DNA from: Bordetella parapertussis
GTDB taxonomy: Bacteria; Pseudomonadota; Gammaproteobacteria; Burkholderiales; SG8-41
Length of the DNA stretch: 64,000 nucleotides
Direction of reading: 5' to 3'
Assembly (NCBI GenBank): GCA_945906815.1
Contig: CAMDRT010000020.1
Span: forward strand, 17,448-81,447
Part shown: positions 26,326 to 35,884 of the stretch, piece after piece
Position numbering within the stretch: position 1 is the first letter of the stretch
Layout: each line of letters begins with the position of its first letter
Made by a program: the position numbers and the translations under genes
Notes under the pieces: generated by a model
The model's database searches: none
What the model saw: the letters and a program-made list of their open reading frames with translations, nothing else
Told to the model about the DNA's origin: nothing

Positions 26326-26922
26326 TCAGTGCGTAGCTTTTCCGCATACACCGCAAAAAAGACTAGTACCAACGGAGATTATTTTTGCCAGTTTCCCACA
26401 GTTCGTGCAGTCGAGTACTTGATCCGTAATTGATCCACCAAGACTCTCCCAGTAGTCAGCACGAATCTCCGCTCTGCTACGTTGGATTTCCAAGGTTGAT
26501 TCTGGCTTGAAAATTGTTAAAGGTTTAAATTCAAATCGTGTTTTAAATTCAAAAACCTTGATATTAGTTGTCACCAGCAATGCAGAGCGTGCGGCATCAT
26601 CAAGCCCCATAGCCACCAATAGCCCACGAACCTTTTTCCCGGGAAACTCTGCTAGCAACGATCCCATGTAACTTTGAACTTGCCCTACGGCACTTCTTCC
26701 TGCAATGCCTCGCTTGACTTCAATTACCACATAGTCAGCATTTGCATCTTTTGCCAATATGTCAATTCGTCCAGAGTCTTTTCCAAAACCGATCGGATGT
26801 TCAATCTGAACCAGTTCAAGTGAAGATTCGCCAAGCAGATGTAAATTCTGAGCGAGATAAGCTTGCACCTCTTTCTCATAAAGAAGTTCAACTTTCTGAT
26901 CTACTGAGTTATCAAATGCCAT
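26326..26922 (-). CDS. PD-(D/E)XK nuclease (NucS/DUF91-like) with C-terminal zinc ribbon
   Basis: A 198-residue protein. The nuclease core reads GRIDILAKD (D54), then YVVIEVKRG (E68, K70), followed by QVQSYMG (Q81, Q83, Y85). This is the arrangement of the NucS C-terminal/DUF91 nuclease fold. A four-cysteine knuckle at the end (C172, C175, C190, C193) looks like a zinc ribbon. The gene is visibly more AT-rich than its neighbours and stands alone between glmS and a decayed inverted glmS end, so horizontal acquisition is likely. The role is unknown; DNA repair or phage defence are possibilities. The first 20 residues include a short acidic helix. Confidence 0.75.
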   Translation of the reverse strand: MAFDNSVDQKVELLYEKEVQAYLAQNLHLLGESSLELVQIEHPIGFGKDSGRIDILAKDANADYVVIEVKRGIAGRSAVGQVQSYMGSLLAEFPGKKVRGLLVAMGLDDAARSALLVTTNIKVFEFKTRFEFKPLTIFKPESTLEIQRSRAEIRADYWESLGGSITDQVLDCTNCGKLAKIISVGTSLFCGVCGKATH

Positions 26923-26978
26923 GGTTTGATCGCGGATGCATTTTTTACTGCACTACAAGTGCTGTAATTCTCAACAAT

Positions 26979-27096
26979 CTCTACCGTCACCGATTTTGCG
27001 AGGTTGCGTGGTTTATCCACGTCGGTGTTTTTGCAATAACGCCACGTGAAACGCCAGTCGTTGCAGCGGTATGACATGCAGGATGGGTCACAGCGG
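26979..27096 (-). pseudogene. Decayed inverted copy of the glmS 3' end (arm B)
   Basis: The reverse complement of this segment reproduces the last 117 bp of glmS at roughly 90 percent identity, including ATGTCATACCGCTGCAA and TCACGTGGCGTTATTG. One extra base in the poly-A stretch breaks the glmS frame, and the TAG stop is gone. Weaker similarity reaches about 27115, next to the dsbA-like stop codon. The nuclease gene starts 57 bp beyond its other end, in the same orientation. Confidence 0.85.
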
Positions 27097-27117
27097 AATA
27101 ACAGCGGCCGTGTAGCC

Positions 27118-27771
27118 TCAGATCTTCTTGCGGCGTGCGCGCGCCAGGTTGATCAGCCCGTCTATCGTCGGCATCACATTCTTCAACGAACCCGCCTGCC
27201 CTCCGCCGGTTTGATAGCGGCCATCCACGACCAGCACCGGCGTGCCGCGCACATCATAGTCGCGGCCCAATTCCACGGCGCGCACCACGTTATTGCGCAC
27301 CGCTGGCGAGTTGTAGGCATTCTCCCATTTCAGGCGCTCCAGGCCGTTCGCCTCGGCCCATTTTACCCACGCTTCGGTGTCGGTGGCTTGCAGGCGATCG
27401 CGGTGGAAGGCTTCGAATGCCTTGGTGTGTAATTGATCCGCCATGCCCAGCGCGTCCAGCGTGTAATAAATATGCGCTTCGGGCACCCATTCCTGGCGCA
27501 ACACCGCAGGTACGCGCCGCACCACGACGTCGGCAGCTTTGGTTTTTTCCCACTCTGTCGTGAAAGGCAGCAACTGGAAGCAGTAAGGGCAGCCGTACCA
27601 GAAAAAATCAATCACCTCGATGACGTCGCCCTCAGGGGTAGTCTGTGGCGTGATGGCGCGATAACTTTGCTCGAAGGGGCGTTCTTGCGTCTGTGCTGCG
27701 GCAACGCCGGCAAGTGCGAACCCCGCGGTGCTCACCGCGAGACAGAGAACAGCGCGTCTGGAAATTGGCAT
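27118..27771 (-). CDS. Periplasmic thiol:disulfide interchange protein, DsbA family (CPYC)
   Basis: A 217-residue exported oxidoreductase. A signal sequence (RRAVLCLAVSTAGFALAGVAAAQ) covers about residues 5-27. The active site FFWYGCPYC puts the cysteines at 61 and 64, and GTPV supplies the cis-proline loop. DsbA oxidises cysteine pairs in exported proteins. The dipeptide PY between the cysteines is glutaredoxin-like, whereas classical DsbA has PH. It is a tandem paralogue of the gene just upstream (14 bp gap), sharing the YxAITP leader and the FFWY-C motif. The stop codon abuts the decayed glmS copy. Confidence 0.88.
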   Translation of the reverse strand: MPISRRAVLCLAVSTAGFALAGVAAAQTQERPFEQSYRAITPQTTPEGDVIEVIDFFWYGCPYCFQLLPFTTEWEKTKAADVVVRRVPAVLRQEWVPEAHIYYTLDALGMADQLHTKAFEAFHRDRLQATDTEAWVKWAEANGLERLKWENAYNSPAVRNNVVRAVELGRDYDVRGTPVLVVDGRYQTGGGQAGSLKNVMPTIDGLINLARARRKKI

Positions 27772-27785
27772 GATAAAAAGCTCCC

Positions 27786-28463
27786 TTACTTGCCCTTGCG
27801 ATAGTCGCGAGCCATGGCGATTAACTGATCGACGTTTTTGAAGAAACGCTCATAGTCAACGGCGTTCGCTTTGGGCGGCACCATCGCGGGCGCAATCAGA
27901 TACCGGCCATCCACTGCGATAGACGGTGTGCCCGTTACCCCGTACGCGGAGGTGATGCCCATGGTGCGGTTGGTTTTGCTCACCACTGAAAATGAATTGT
28001 AGGCATCGGTAAATTTTTTGACATCCATCTTGGTTGTGCCCACCCATGCGAACAGCGCTTTGGGGTCTTTCACCAGTGCTTTGGGGTCCAGCGTTTTGGT
28101 TTTATGAATGGCGGCAAAAATTTCAGGGTGCAATGTTTCCACTGCGCCGAGGGTATCGAGGGCATAAAAAGTGCGCGCAAGTTGCGTCCAGGATTCTTCA
28201 AAAGCCGCCGGCTGGCTGCGAAACACCACGTCTGCGGGTTTGTTCTTGAGCCACACTTTTAACGATGGTTGCAGTTGCGAGCAGTGCGGGCAGGCGTACC
28301 AGAAAAACTCCAGCACCTCGATGGTTTTACCGGGCGCGGATGGTTGTGGCGGGGTGATCGCCTGATAATCCCTGCCGACGGTTAATTGCGCCTGTGCCGC
28401 AACCGCGGTAAACGCCAACAGCATTACTGCGGCCAGTCGGGATACGTAATGGAATGCTTGCAT
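27786..28463 (-). CDS. dsbA: Periplasmic thiol:disulfide interchange protein DsbA (CPHC)
   Basis: The start MQAFHYVSRLAAVMLLAFTAVAAQA is chosen over a codon 15 bp upstream because it begins a good signal peptide. The 225-residue product has the classical DsbA active site FFWYACPHC (cysteines at 58 and 61) and a GTPS cis-proline loop. It is expected to be the main oxidant of the periplasm, recycled by DsbB elsewhere. It follows the SPOR gene by 42 bp and precedes a CPYC paralogue by 14 bp in an argS-SPOR-dsbA-dsbA run on the minus strand. Confidence 0.92.
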   Translation of the reverse strand: MQAFHYVSRLAAVMLLAFTAVAAQAQLTVGRDYQAITPPQPSAPGKTIEVLEFFWYACPHCSQLQPSLKVWLKNKPADVVFRSQPAAFEESWTQLARTFYALDTLGAVETLHPEIFAAIHKTKTLDPKALVKDPKALFAWVGTTKMDVKKFTDAYNSFSVVSKTNRTMGITSAYGVTGTPSIAVDGRYLIAPAMVPPKANAVDYERFFKNVDQLIAMARDYRKGK

Positions 28464-28505
28464 GTAGACAAACTCCAAAAGCTGCTGTGACGACGGCCTG
28501 ACGCT

Positions 28506-29135
28506 CTACTTGTCCGCTTCGCGCACTTTCACCAGCGTGGTTTCGATATTGTTCTGTTTAAGTACGCCGCGCACCCGATTCAGTTCTTCAACATCGGCGT
28601 ACGGCCCTGCTCGCACGCGGTGCCATAGGCCCTTCTCCGGCAAGGTGCGTGTCTGGATCGAGGCTTCGAACCCGAGCAAGGCCAGGCGCGCTTTGAGGTT
28701 GTCGGCATCGGGCGCATTCTGAAACGAACCGGCTTGCAGGAAGAACGCTTCCTTGGCGGCAGGTGTGGTCGCGGCTTCCGCGGCCTTGTCCGTGGCGCCG
28801 CTTGCCCGCTCGCCTTTGGTCAGCATTTCCTGGGCCGAAAGTTTGGATTTGTCGCTGTCGGCCGTGGTGGAATCTGCCGCTTTTGCTTTTGTATCTTTGA
28901 GCGGTTCCACGGGCGGCCCGCCCTTGAGCGCCGGCGGTTCCGCTTTTTGCGGCTGCGGCGGTCTTTCCTTGAACGGATTGGGCATCTTGCTGATATACCA
29001 GGCAACGCCCAACGCTATGGCCAACCCCAGCACCAGGCCGACGAGGATGCCGACGAACGTAGAACCGCCGCCGCCGGCAACGTGCTTGTGGCTTCCATCC
29101 CGCGTGAGGACTTGCTTGGCGGCGTGTTTACGCAT
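28506..29135 (-). CDS. SPOR-domain inner-membrane protein (FtsN-like)
   Basis: A 209-residue bitopic protein. A short basic cytoplasmic tail is followed by one membrane helix at about 25-48 (FVGILVGLVLGLAIALGVAWYI). A Pro/Lys/Ala-rich periplasmic linker leads to a C-terminal SPOR domain from about 128 (EAFFLQAGSFQNAPDADNLKARLALLGF to RVRAGPYADVEELNRVRGVL). SPOR binds denuded glycan at the septum. Position directly after argS (9 bp) is conserved in betaproteobacteria. A divisome role like FtsN is plausible but inferred. Confidence 0.88.
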   Translation of the reverse strand: MRKHAAKQVLTRDGSHKHVAGGGGSTFVGILVGLVLGLAIALGVAWYISKMPNPFKERPPQPQKAEPPALKGGPPVEPLKDTKAKAADSTTADSDKSKLSAQEMLTKGERASGATDKAAEAATTPAAKEAFFLQAGSFQNAPDADNLKARLALLGFEASIQTRTLPEKGLWHRVRAGPYADVEELNRVRGVLKQNNIETTLVKVREADK

Positions 29136-29144
29136 CGCGCTATA

Positions 29145-30881
29145 TTACATTTTTTCGGGCGCGGAAACACCCAACAGCGCGAGGCCATTCGCGAGCACCT
29201 GCCGGGTAGCGCCAGCCAGGGCGAGCCGCGCGTCGCGCACGGTGGCGGCGTCCGCCAAAAAACGCACTTGGTTGTAATAACTGTGAAACAGCGCGGCGAG
29301 ATCCTTCAGATAAAACGCAATCAGATGCGGCGACAATTCGCGCGCGGCGAGGCCTACCAGTTCGGGGTACTCCGCGAGTTTTTGCAGCAACGCCAACTCG
29401 GCATCCGTATCCAACGGTGACGGATCGGCGTGTGCAAGCGCCGCGCCATCCCCGCCCCACTGCGCATACACACTGCACACCCGCGCATGCGCGTACTGAA
29501 TGTAGTACACCGGATTTTCATTGCTGCGCGATTTCGCCAGATCCATATCGAAATCCAGATGCTGATCGCTTTTGCGCAGCACATAGAAAAAGCGCGTGGC
29601 GTCGCTACCCACCTCCTCGCGCAACTCGCGCAGCGTGACAAAATCGCCGGAGCGTTTGCCCATCGCGACTTTCTCGCCGCCGCGATACAACACGGCAAAT
29701 TGCACCAGTGTCACGGTGAGTTTGTCCGGGTCCGCGCCCAGCGCCTTCAAGGCGCCTTTCACGCGCGCGATGTAGCCGTGGTGATCGGCGCCCCACACAT
29801 CGATCACGCGCTCGTAGCCGCGCGCGATTTTGTTCAAATGATAGGCGATGTCCGACGCGAAGTAGGTGTAGTGCCCGTTCTCACGGCGCAACACACGGTC
29901 TTTTTCGTCGCCAAAAGCGGTGGAACGAAACCACACCGCGCCATCTTTTTCGTAGAGGTGACCGGCGCCTTGCAGGGACGCTATGGCGCGTGTGACCTCG
30001 CCGCTGTCGTGCAGTGACTGCTCCGAAATCCAGTTCTCATAAGTGACGCCAAACTGCGCCAGATCGTCGCGTTGATCCGCCAGCATCGACGCCAACGCAA
30101 ACTGGTGTAGCAGGCGCCAATTTTCGCCCAGCGCCTGTTTCGCGCGCGCGATCAACTCATCCAGGGCGGCATCGGCGTCGTCGTCCGCTGCGGGCGCGGT
30201 GGTTGTAAACGCGCGCTGAAACTGCTCGCCATGCGCGGTGTCGAGCGCACGCGCGATGTCGCGCACATAGTCGCCGCGATAGCCGTCGGCCGGAAACGCC
30301 ACGGTCGTACCGCGCGCTTCAAGATAGCGCAGCCACACCGACGCCGCCAGGATATCCATCTGGCGGCCCGCGTCGTTGATGTAAAACTCACGCGTCACGT
30401 CATGCCCGGTGGCGCTCAGCACGTTGGCGAGACACGCGCCATAGGCCGCGCCGCGTCCGTGGCCTACATGCAGCGGGCCGGTGGGATTGGCCGAGACAAA
30501 TTCGATTTGCACCTTGTGGTTTGCGCCAAAGGTGCTTTCACCGAATCGATTCCCTAGTGCAAGTATTTGATTTACAACACTTTGTTTGTAAGAGCGCTTG
30601 AGGAATAAATTGATAAAACCCGCGCCCGCAATCTCAGCTTTGTCGAGCAGCGGTGACGCCGGTAAATTCGCCACCAGTTTTTCGGCAATATCGCGCGGCT
30701 TCGCGCGTAGCGCCTTGGCCAACTGCATCGCCACGTTGCACGAAAAATCGCCGTGCTGCGCTTGTTTGGGGCGTTCAAGGGTAATCGTCACGCCGGTGGT
30801 GTCCGGCGCGGTGGTTTTGAGTGCGCTGATCAGCACCTCAATGATCGCTGCTTTAGCGTCGGGAGTGTATGCGGTGGCCAT
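29145..30881 (-). CDS. argS: Arginyl-tRNA synthetase
   Basis: A 578-residue class I synthetase starting MATAYTPDAKAAIIEVL; an ATG 54 bp upstream adds an unlikely leader. The HIGH-type motif is HVGHGRG in SANPTGPLHVGHGRGAAYG. The KMSKS position reads MGKRSG, the degenerate form usual for many ArgRS. The N-terminal Add-1 domain and C-terminal anticodon-binding helical domain with the conserved NGLALLGVSAPEKM ending are intact. It is the head of a minus-strand run with the SPOR and dsbA genes. Confidence 0.96.
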   Translation of the reverse strand: MATAYTPDAKAAIIEVLISALKTTAPDTTGVTITLERPKQAQHGDFSCNVAMQLAKALRAKPRDIAEKLVANLPASPLLDKAEIAGAGFINLFLKRSYKQSVVNQILALGNRFGESTFGANHKVQIEFVSANPTGPLHVGHGRGAAYGACLANVLSATGHDVTREFYINDAGRQMDILAASVWLRYLEARGTTVAFPADGYRGDYVRDIARALDTAHGEQFQRAFTTTAPAADDDADAALDELIARAKQALGENWRLLHQFALASMLADQRDDLAQFGVTYENWISEQSLHDSGEVTRAIASLQGAGHLYEKDGAVWFRSTAFGDEKDRVLRRENGHYTYFASDIAYHLNKIARGYERVIDVWGADHHGYIARVKGALKALGADPDKLTVTLVQFAVLYRGGEKVAMGKRSGDFVTLRELREEVGSDATRFFYVLRKSDQHLDFDMDLAKSRSNENPVYYIQYAHARVCSVYAQWGGDGAALAHADPSPLDTDAELALLQKLAEYPELVGLAARELSPHLIAFYLKDLAALFHSYYNQVRFLADAATVRDARLALAGATRQVLANGLALLGVSAPEKM

Positions 30882-30975
30882 GCAAGTCGGTTCCGCTCCA
30901 TGCAGCGCCTGGAGCGAAAAGTCCTTTAAAAACAAATGATTTTATCATGACGAGCGCTTTCGTAGCGTGCGCAAG

Positions 30976-33183
30976 CTAGAGCTCCAGCGGATCCACATCG
31001 ATAGACCAGCGCGCGAGTGCGGCGCGCTTTTCGCTCAACGTCGCGCGCCATGCAGCGAGAAACCGCTGCAAGCGATTACGGCTGGATGACTGCACCAGCA
31101 GTTGCGCGCGTTCGCGCCCCGCCAGTCGCATCATGCCCGCAGGCACTGGATCGTAAATCGTCACCGCGTCATCAATGTCGCGACCGAGTGCGGCCGCGTG
31201 TGTCAGCCACTGTACCGCGGTTTCGAGTTTGGCGGCTTCGGCGCGCAGCAACGCTTGATATTGAAACGGTGGAAAGCCCGCAGCACGGCGCTCCTGCAGC
31301 AAGCTGGCGGCAAAGTGCGCGTAGTCTTGATCGCGCAGCGCGGCGTAAAGCGGGTGATCGGGAAAGTCCGTCTGGATCAACACCTCGCCCGGCACCGCGC
31401 CGCGCCCGGCGCGCCCCGCCACTTGGGTGAGCAGCGCATACAGTTTTTCAGGCGCGCGAAAATCCGTGCTGTAGAGCAGACTATCGGCGTTGATCACGCC
31501 CACCAGGGACAGGCCCGGAAAATCATGCCCCTTGGCGAGAATTTGCGTGCCCACGAGGATATCGACCTCACGCGCTTCGATGCGGCTGCGCATGCCGCGC
31601 CAGGCGTTGCGATTGCGCGTGCTGTCGCGATCGATGCGCAGCACCCGCGCCGCCGGAAAATGCGCCGCCAGCGCCGCTTCGACTCTTTGCGTGCCCTGCC
31701 CCAGCGGTGACAAATCCACGTTGCCGCAGGTCGGGCACGCCAGCGGTGCCGGCGCTTGATAGCCGCAATGATGACAATGTAAGCGCCGATCACGCATGTG
31801 CAACACCAGCCGCGCGCTGCAGCGGTGGCAGCCGGATAGCCAGCCGCAATCGTGACACAGCAGCACCGGCGCGTAGCCGCGGCGGTTGATGAAAATCAGC
31901 ACCTGCTCACGTGCCGCCAGCCGTCGTTGGATGGCGGCGATCAATGCCGGCGCTAAACCGTCCTGCAGTTGAACGTCGCGCGTGGCCACGCAATGGATGC
32001 GCGGCGGGGTGTTGTTAATGCGGTTGGGCAGACGGGTGAGGGCGTAGCGTGCGGTGGTCGCGTTATGCCAGGTTTCCAGCGCGGGCGTGGCAGAGCCCAG
32101 GACTATGGGCACGCCGCGCTGGCGTGCGCGGACCACGGCCAGGTCGCGCGCGGAGTAGCGAAAACCGTCGCTTTGTTTGAACGAGGCATCATGTTCTTCA
32201 TCCACCACGATCAGCCCCAACTGCGGCAGCGGCGCGAACACCGCCAGCCGCGTGCCCAGCACGATTCGTGCGGCGCCTGACTGTGCGGCAAGCCAGTGCT
32301 TGAGGCGCTCTGATTCGTTAAGGCCGCTGTGCAGGCTGACTACTTCAAGGTGTGGAAAACGCCCGCGTACCGTGGCTTCGAGTTGTGGGGTGAGTGATAT
32401 TTCTGGCACCAGCAGCAGCGCTTGACCGCCGTTTTTTAACACCGCATCGATGGTGCGCAAATAGACTTCGGTCTTGCCGCTGCCGGTGACACCCAGTAAC
32501 AAATGGGCCTTGAATGCCGATAAGTCCGCGCCCAGAGCTGCGACGGCAAGCCGCTGATCTGGCGTCAGCTCTGGCAAAATCGGCGAATTCGCAGCAACCG
32601 AGGGCGTTACTTTTGCGGTGCCGATTAACGACGTGAGTGACCCCTCACACCGAAATACATATCCCAACGTAATGAATTGTTTTAAAACAGTTATTGCACT
32701 AGGTGCGCAGGCGCGTATGGCGCTCAGGTCTAGCGCTTTTTGCACCTGAAACAAGGCCAATAAGAGACGCTGAGTGGGCGCTCGCTTTGGCAGGCTGTCG
32801 ATACCTATGGCGGCGCCTGCGTCGGTCAGCCGGTAGTGCATGGCCGCTGCCGCTGGCTGCCGCCCCGCCCGCCGCAGCCCCGCCGGCAATGCGCTCATCA
32901 CCACCGCGCCGAGCGGATGATGATAGTAGTCGGCGGCGAAACGGATGAGTTGAATGTCATCTGCGGAAAACCCCGGCGCCTCCCGCAGCATTTTTGAAAT
33001 GGGCTTCAGCCGCGAGTGAGCGACCGCGCTGCTATCGGTAAGCGCCAGAATCACGCCCACCGCGTTGCGTTTGCCAAACGGCGCCAGCACACGTACGCCG
33101 ATGTCGTCCACGGTTGCGTCGTCGCAGCGGTAATCGAACAGCGTTGCCAGCGGGACGTCAAAACCGACGCGCACGATTTTCAT
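30976..33183 (-). CDS. priA: Primosomal replication restart helicase PriA
   Basis: The 735-residue product matches the family. The N-terminal 3'-DNA-binding domain begins IVRVGFDVPLATLFDYRC. The helicase core has Walker A GVTGSGKTEVYLRTID and a DEEHD box. The zinc-binding domain shows paired cysteines (CHDCGWLSGCHRC and CHHCGYQ with CPTCGNVDL). VLIFINRRGYAPVLLC and GTQILAKGHDFPGLSLVGV are helicase lobe 2 motifs. PriA reloads DnaB at stalled forks. It lies 70 bp downstream of hemE and 94 bp upstream of argS. Confidence 0.97.
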   Translation of the reverse strand: MKIVRVGFDVPLATLFDYRCDDATVDDIGVRVLAPFGKRNAVGVILALTDSSAVAHSRLKPISKMLREAPGFSADDIQLIRFAADYYHHPLGAVVMSALPAGLRRAGRQPAAAAMHYRLTDAGAAIGIDSLPKRAPTQRLLLALFQVQKALDLSAIRACAPSAITVLKQFITLGYVFRCEGSLTSLIGTAKVTPSVAANSPILPELTPDQRLAVAALGADLSAFKAHLLLGVTGSGKTEVYLRTIDAVLKNGGQALLLVPEISLTPQLEATVRGRFPHLEVVSLHSGLNESERLKHWLAAQSGAARIVLGTRLAVFAPLPQLGLIVVDEEHDASFKQSDGFRYSARDLAVVRARQRGVPIVLGSATPALETWHNATTARYALTRLPNRINNTPPRIHCVATRDVQLQDGLAPALIAAIQRRLAAREQVLIFINRRGYAPVLLCHDCGWLSGCHRCSARLVLHMRDRRLHCHHCGYQAPAPLACPTCGNVDLSPLGQGTQRVEAALAAHFPAARVLRIDRDSTRNRNAWRGMRSRIEAREVDILVGTQILAKGHDFPGLSLVGVINADSLLYSTDFRAPEKLYALLTQVAGRAGRGAVPGEVLIQTDFPDHPLYAALRDQDYAHFAASLLQERRAAGFPPFQYQALLRAEAAKLETAVQWLTHAAALGRDIDDAVTIYDPVPAGMMRLAGRERAQLLVQSSSRNRLQRFLAAWRATLSEKRAALARWSIDVDPLEL

Positions 33184-33253
33184 GGTGACAGGGAGAGAAA
33201 CCGCCGAAAGTTAGTGCTAACTATTGCACGCAGGCGGGAGCGTATGCTTTGGG

Positions 33254-34324
<1,071 letters not shown>

Positions 34325-34439
34325 TGGTGTGCCACGGTTACCTTTATGCGGAAGACTAGCCCGTTCCGCGAGGGGGTAACGGGGGGCGGCGGAACGCCCC
34401 CTGTTCGTCCCATGCCCGAAGGGAGCCAGACTTGCCACG

Positions 34440-35858
34440 TTAGCGCGGCAAGTCTGAAGCTCCCATCAGAAATTCGTCAACAGAGCGCGCGCACTGCCGT
34501 CCTTCGCGTATGGCCCACACCACCAGCGACTGCCCGCGGCGCATATCGCCGGCCGCAAATACCTTCGCCACCGAGGTTTGATATTTCTCGGTGTCCGCTT
34601 TCACATTGCTGCGCGCGTCCGTTTCCACGCCGAGCTCTTCGAGCAGGCCTTTTTGCGTCGGACCGAGAAAGCCCATCGACAACAGCACCAAGTCCGCAGG
34701 AATTTCGAATTCGGAGCCGGGCACTTCGCTCATCTTGCCGCCTTGCCATTGCAGCCGTACCGCCTTCAGCGCTTTGACCCGGCCCTGCTCGCCGACGAAG
34801 CACTTGGTCGCCACCGACCAGTCGCGCATGGCGCCCTCCTCATGCGACGAGGAGCTGCGCAGCCGCGTCGGCCAATACGGCCATACCGGATTGCGCTGCA
34901 GATCGTCGGGTTTTCCCAGCAGCTCGAATTGCGCGATGGATTTTGCGCCGTGGCGATTGGAGGTGCCTACGCAGTCGGAACCGGTGTCGCCACCGCCGAT
35001 TACCACCACATGTTTGCCGGTGGCCATGATTTGGCCGACGATGTTGTCGCCTGCGACCACTTTATTTTGCTGCGGCAAAAACTCCATCGCGTAATGCACG
35101 CCTTGCAACTCGCGGCCCGGCACCGGCAAATCGCGCGGCTGCTCGGCACCGCCCGACAGCACCAGTGCATCAAATTCCGTGAGCAGCTTGGCAGCGGGAA
35201 CATTGCCGCCTATCTCCTGGTTAACGCGGAACACCACACCCTCGGCCGTCATCTGCTCGATACGCCGGTCGATGAAATGTTTTTCCATCTTGAAATCGGG
35301 GATGCCGTAACGCAGCAGGCCGCCGATGCGATCATTTTTCTCAAACAGCACTACCTCGTGTCCCGCGCGCGCCAGTTGCTGCGCGCACGCCATGCCCGCC
35401 GGGCCGGAGCCGATTACCGCGACGCGTTTGCCGGATTTTTTCAGGGGCGGCTGCGCTACCACCCAGCTGTTTTCCCAGCCCTTGTCGATGATCGCGTGCT
35501 CGATGGATTTAATGCCTACCGCGTCGGCGTTGATGCGCAGGGTGCAGGCTTCTTCGCACGGTGCCGGGCACACGCGACCGGTGAACTCCGGAAAATTATT
35601 GGTGGAGTGCAGCGTATCCAGCGCGGCCCGCCACTGCTGTTTGTAAACGAGATCGTTCCAGTCGGGAATGATGTTATTGATCGGGCAGCCGCTCATGCAA
35701 AACGGTGTGCCGCAATCCATGCAGCGCGCGCCCTGCACGCCGGCCTGCTCGTCGCTCAAATGGCCGACGAACTCGCGGTAATGCTGGGTGCGTGTGCTTT
35801 TGTCTTCGGCCGCTTCCGTTAGCCGCTCGTATTCGAGAAATCCGGTGACTTTACCCAT
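34440..35858 (-). CDS. gltD: Glutamate synthase small subunit
   Basis: A 472-residue iron-sulfur FAD protein. The N-terminus has the cysteine cluster [27 protein letters not shown] and a later [11 protein letters not shown]. Two Rossmann segments follow: [24 protein letters not shown] for FAD and [18 protein letters not shown] for NADPH. It passes electrons from NADPH to the large subunit to make glutamate from glutamine and 2-oxoglutarate. It begins 26 bp after gltB on the same strand. Confidence 0.96.
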   Translation of the reverse strand: MGKVTGFLEYERLTEAAEDKSTRTQHYREFVGHLSDEQAGVQGARCMDCGTPFCMSGCPINNIIPDWNDLVYKQQWRAALDTLHSTNNFPEFTGRVCPAPCEEACTLRINADAVGIKSIEHAIIDKGWENSWVVAQPPLKKSGKRVAVIGSGPAGMACAQQLARAGHEVVLFEKNDRIGGLLRYGIPDFKMEKHFIDRRIEQMTAEGVVFRVNQEIGGNVPAAKLLTEFDALVLSGGAEQPRDLPVPGRELQGVHYAMEFLPQQNKVVAGDNIVGQIMATGKHVVVIGGGDTGSDCVGTSNRHGAKSIAQFELLGKPDDLQRNPVWPYWPTRLRSSSSHEEGAMRDWSVATKCFVGEQGRVKALKAVRLQWQGGKMSEVPGSEFEIPADLVLLSMGFLGPTQKGLLEELGVETDARSNVKADTEKYQTSVAKVFAAGDMRRGQSLVVWAIREGRQCARSVDEFLMGASDLPR

Positions 35859-35884
35859 TGCCGTCTTAAATTAGAAGTGGTTGA

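Noticed and set aside
27041..27053. parS-like GCCACGTGAAACG near the decayed glmS copy
   Set aside because: Only one half of the palindrome matches; it derives from glmS coding sequence (TATCACGTGGCG).
34578..35822. 414-codon open frame antisense to gltD
   Set aside because: His/Arg/Phe-rich shadow translation; gltD motifs in the sense frame are unambiguous.
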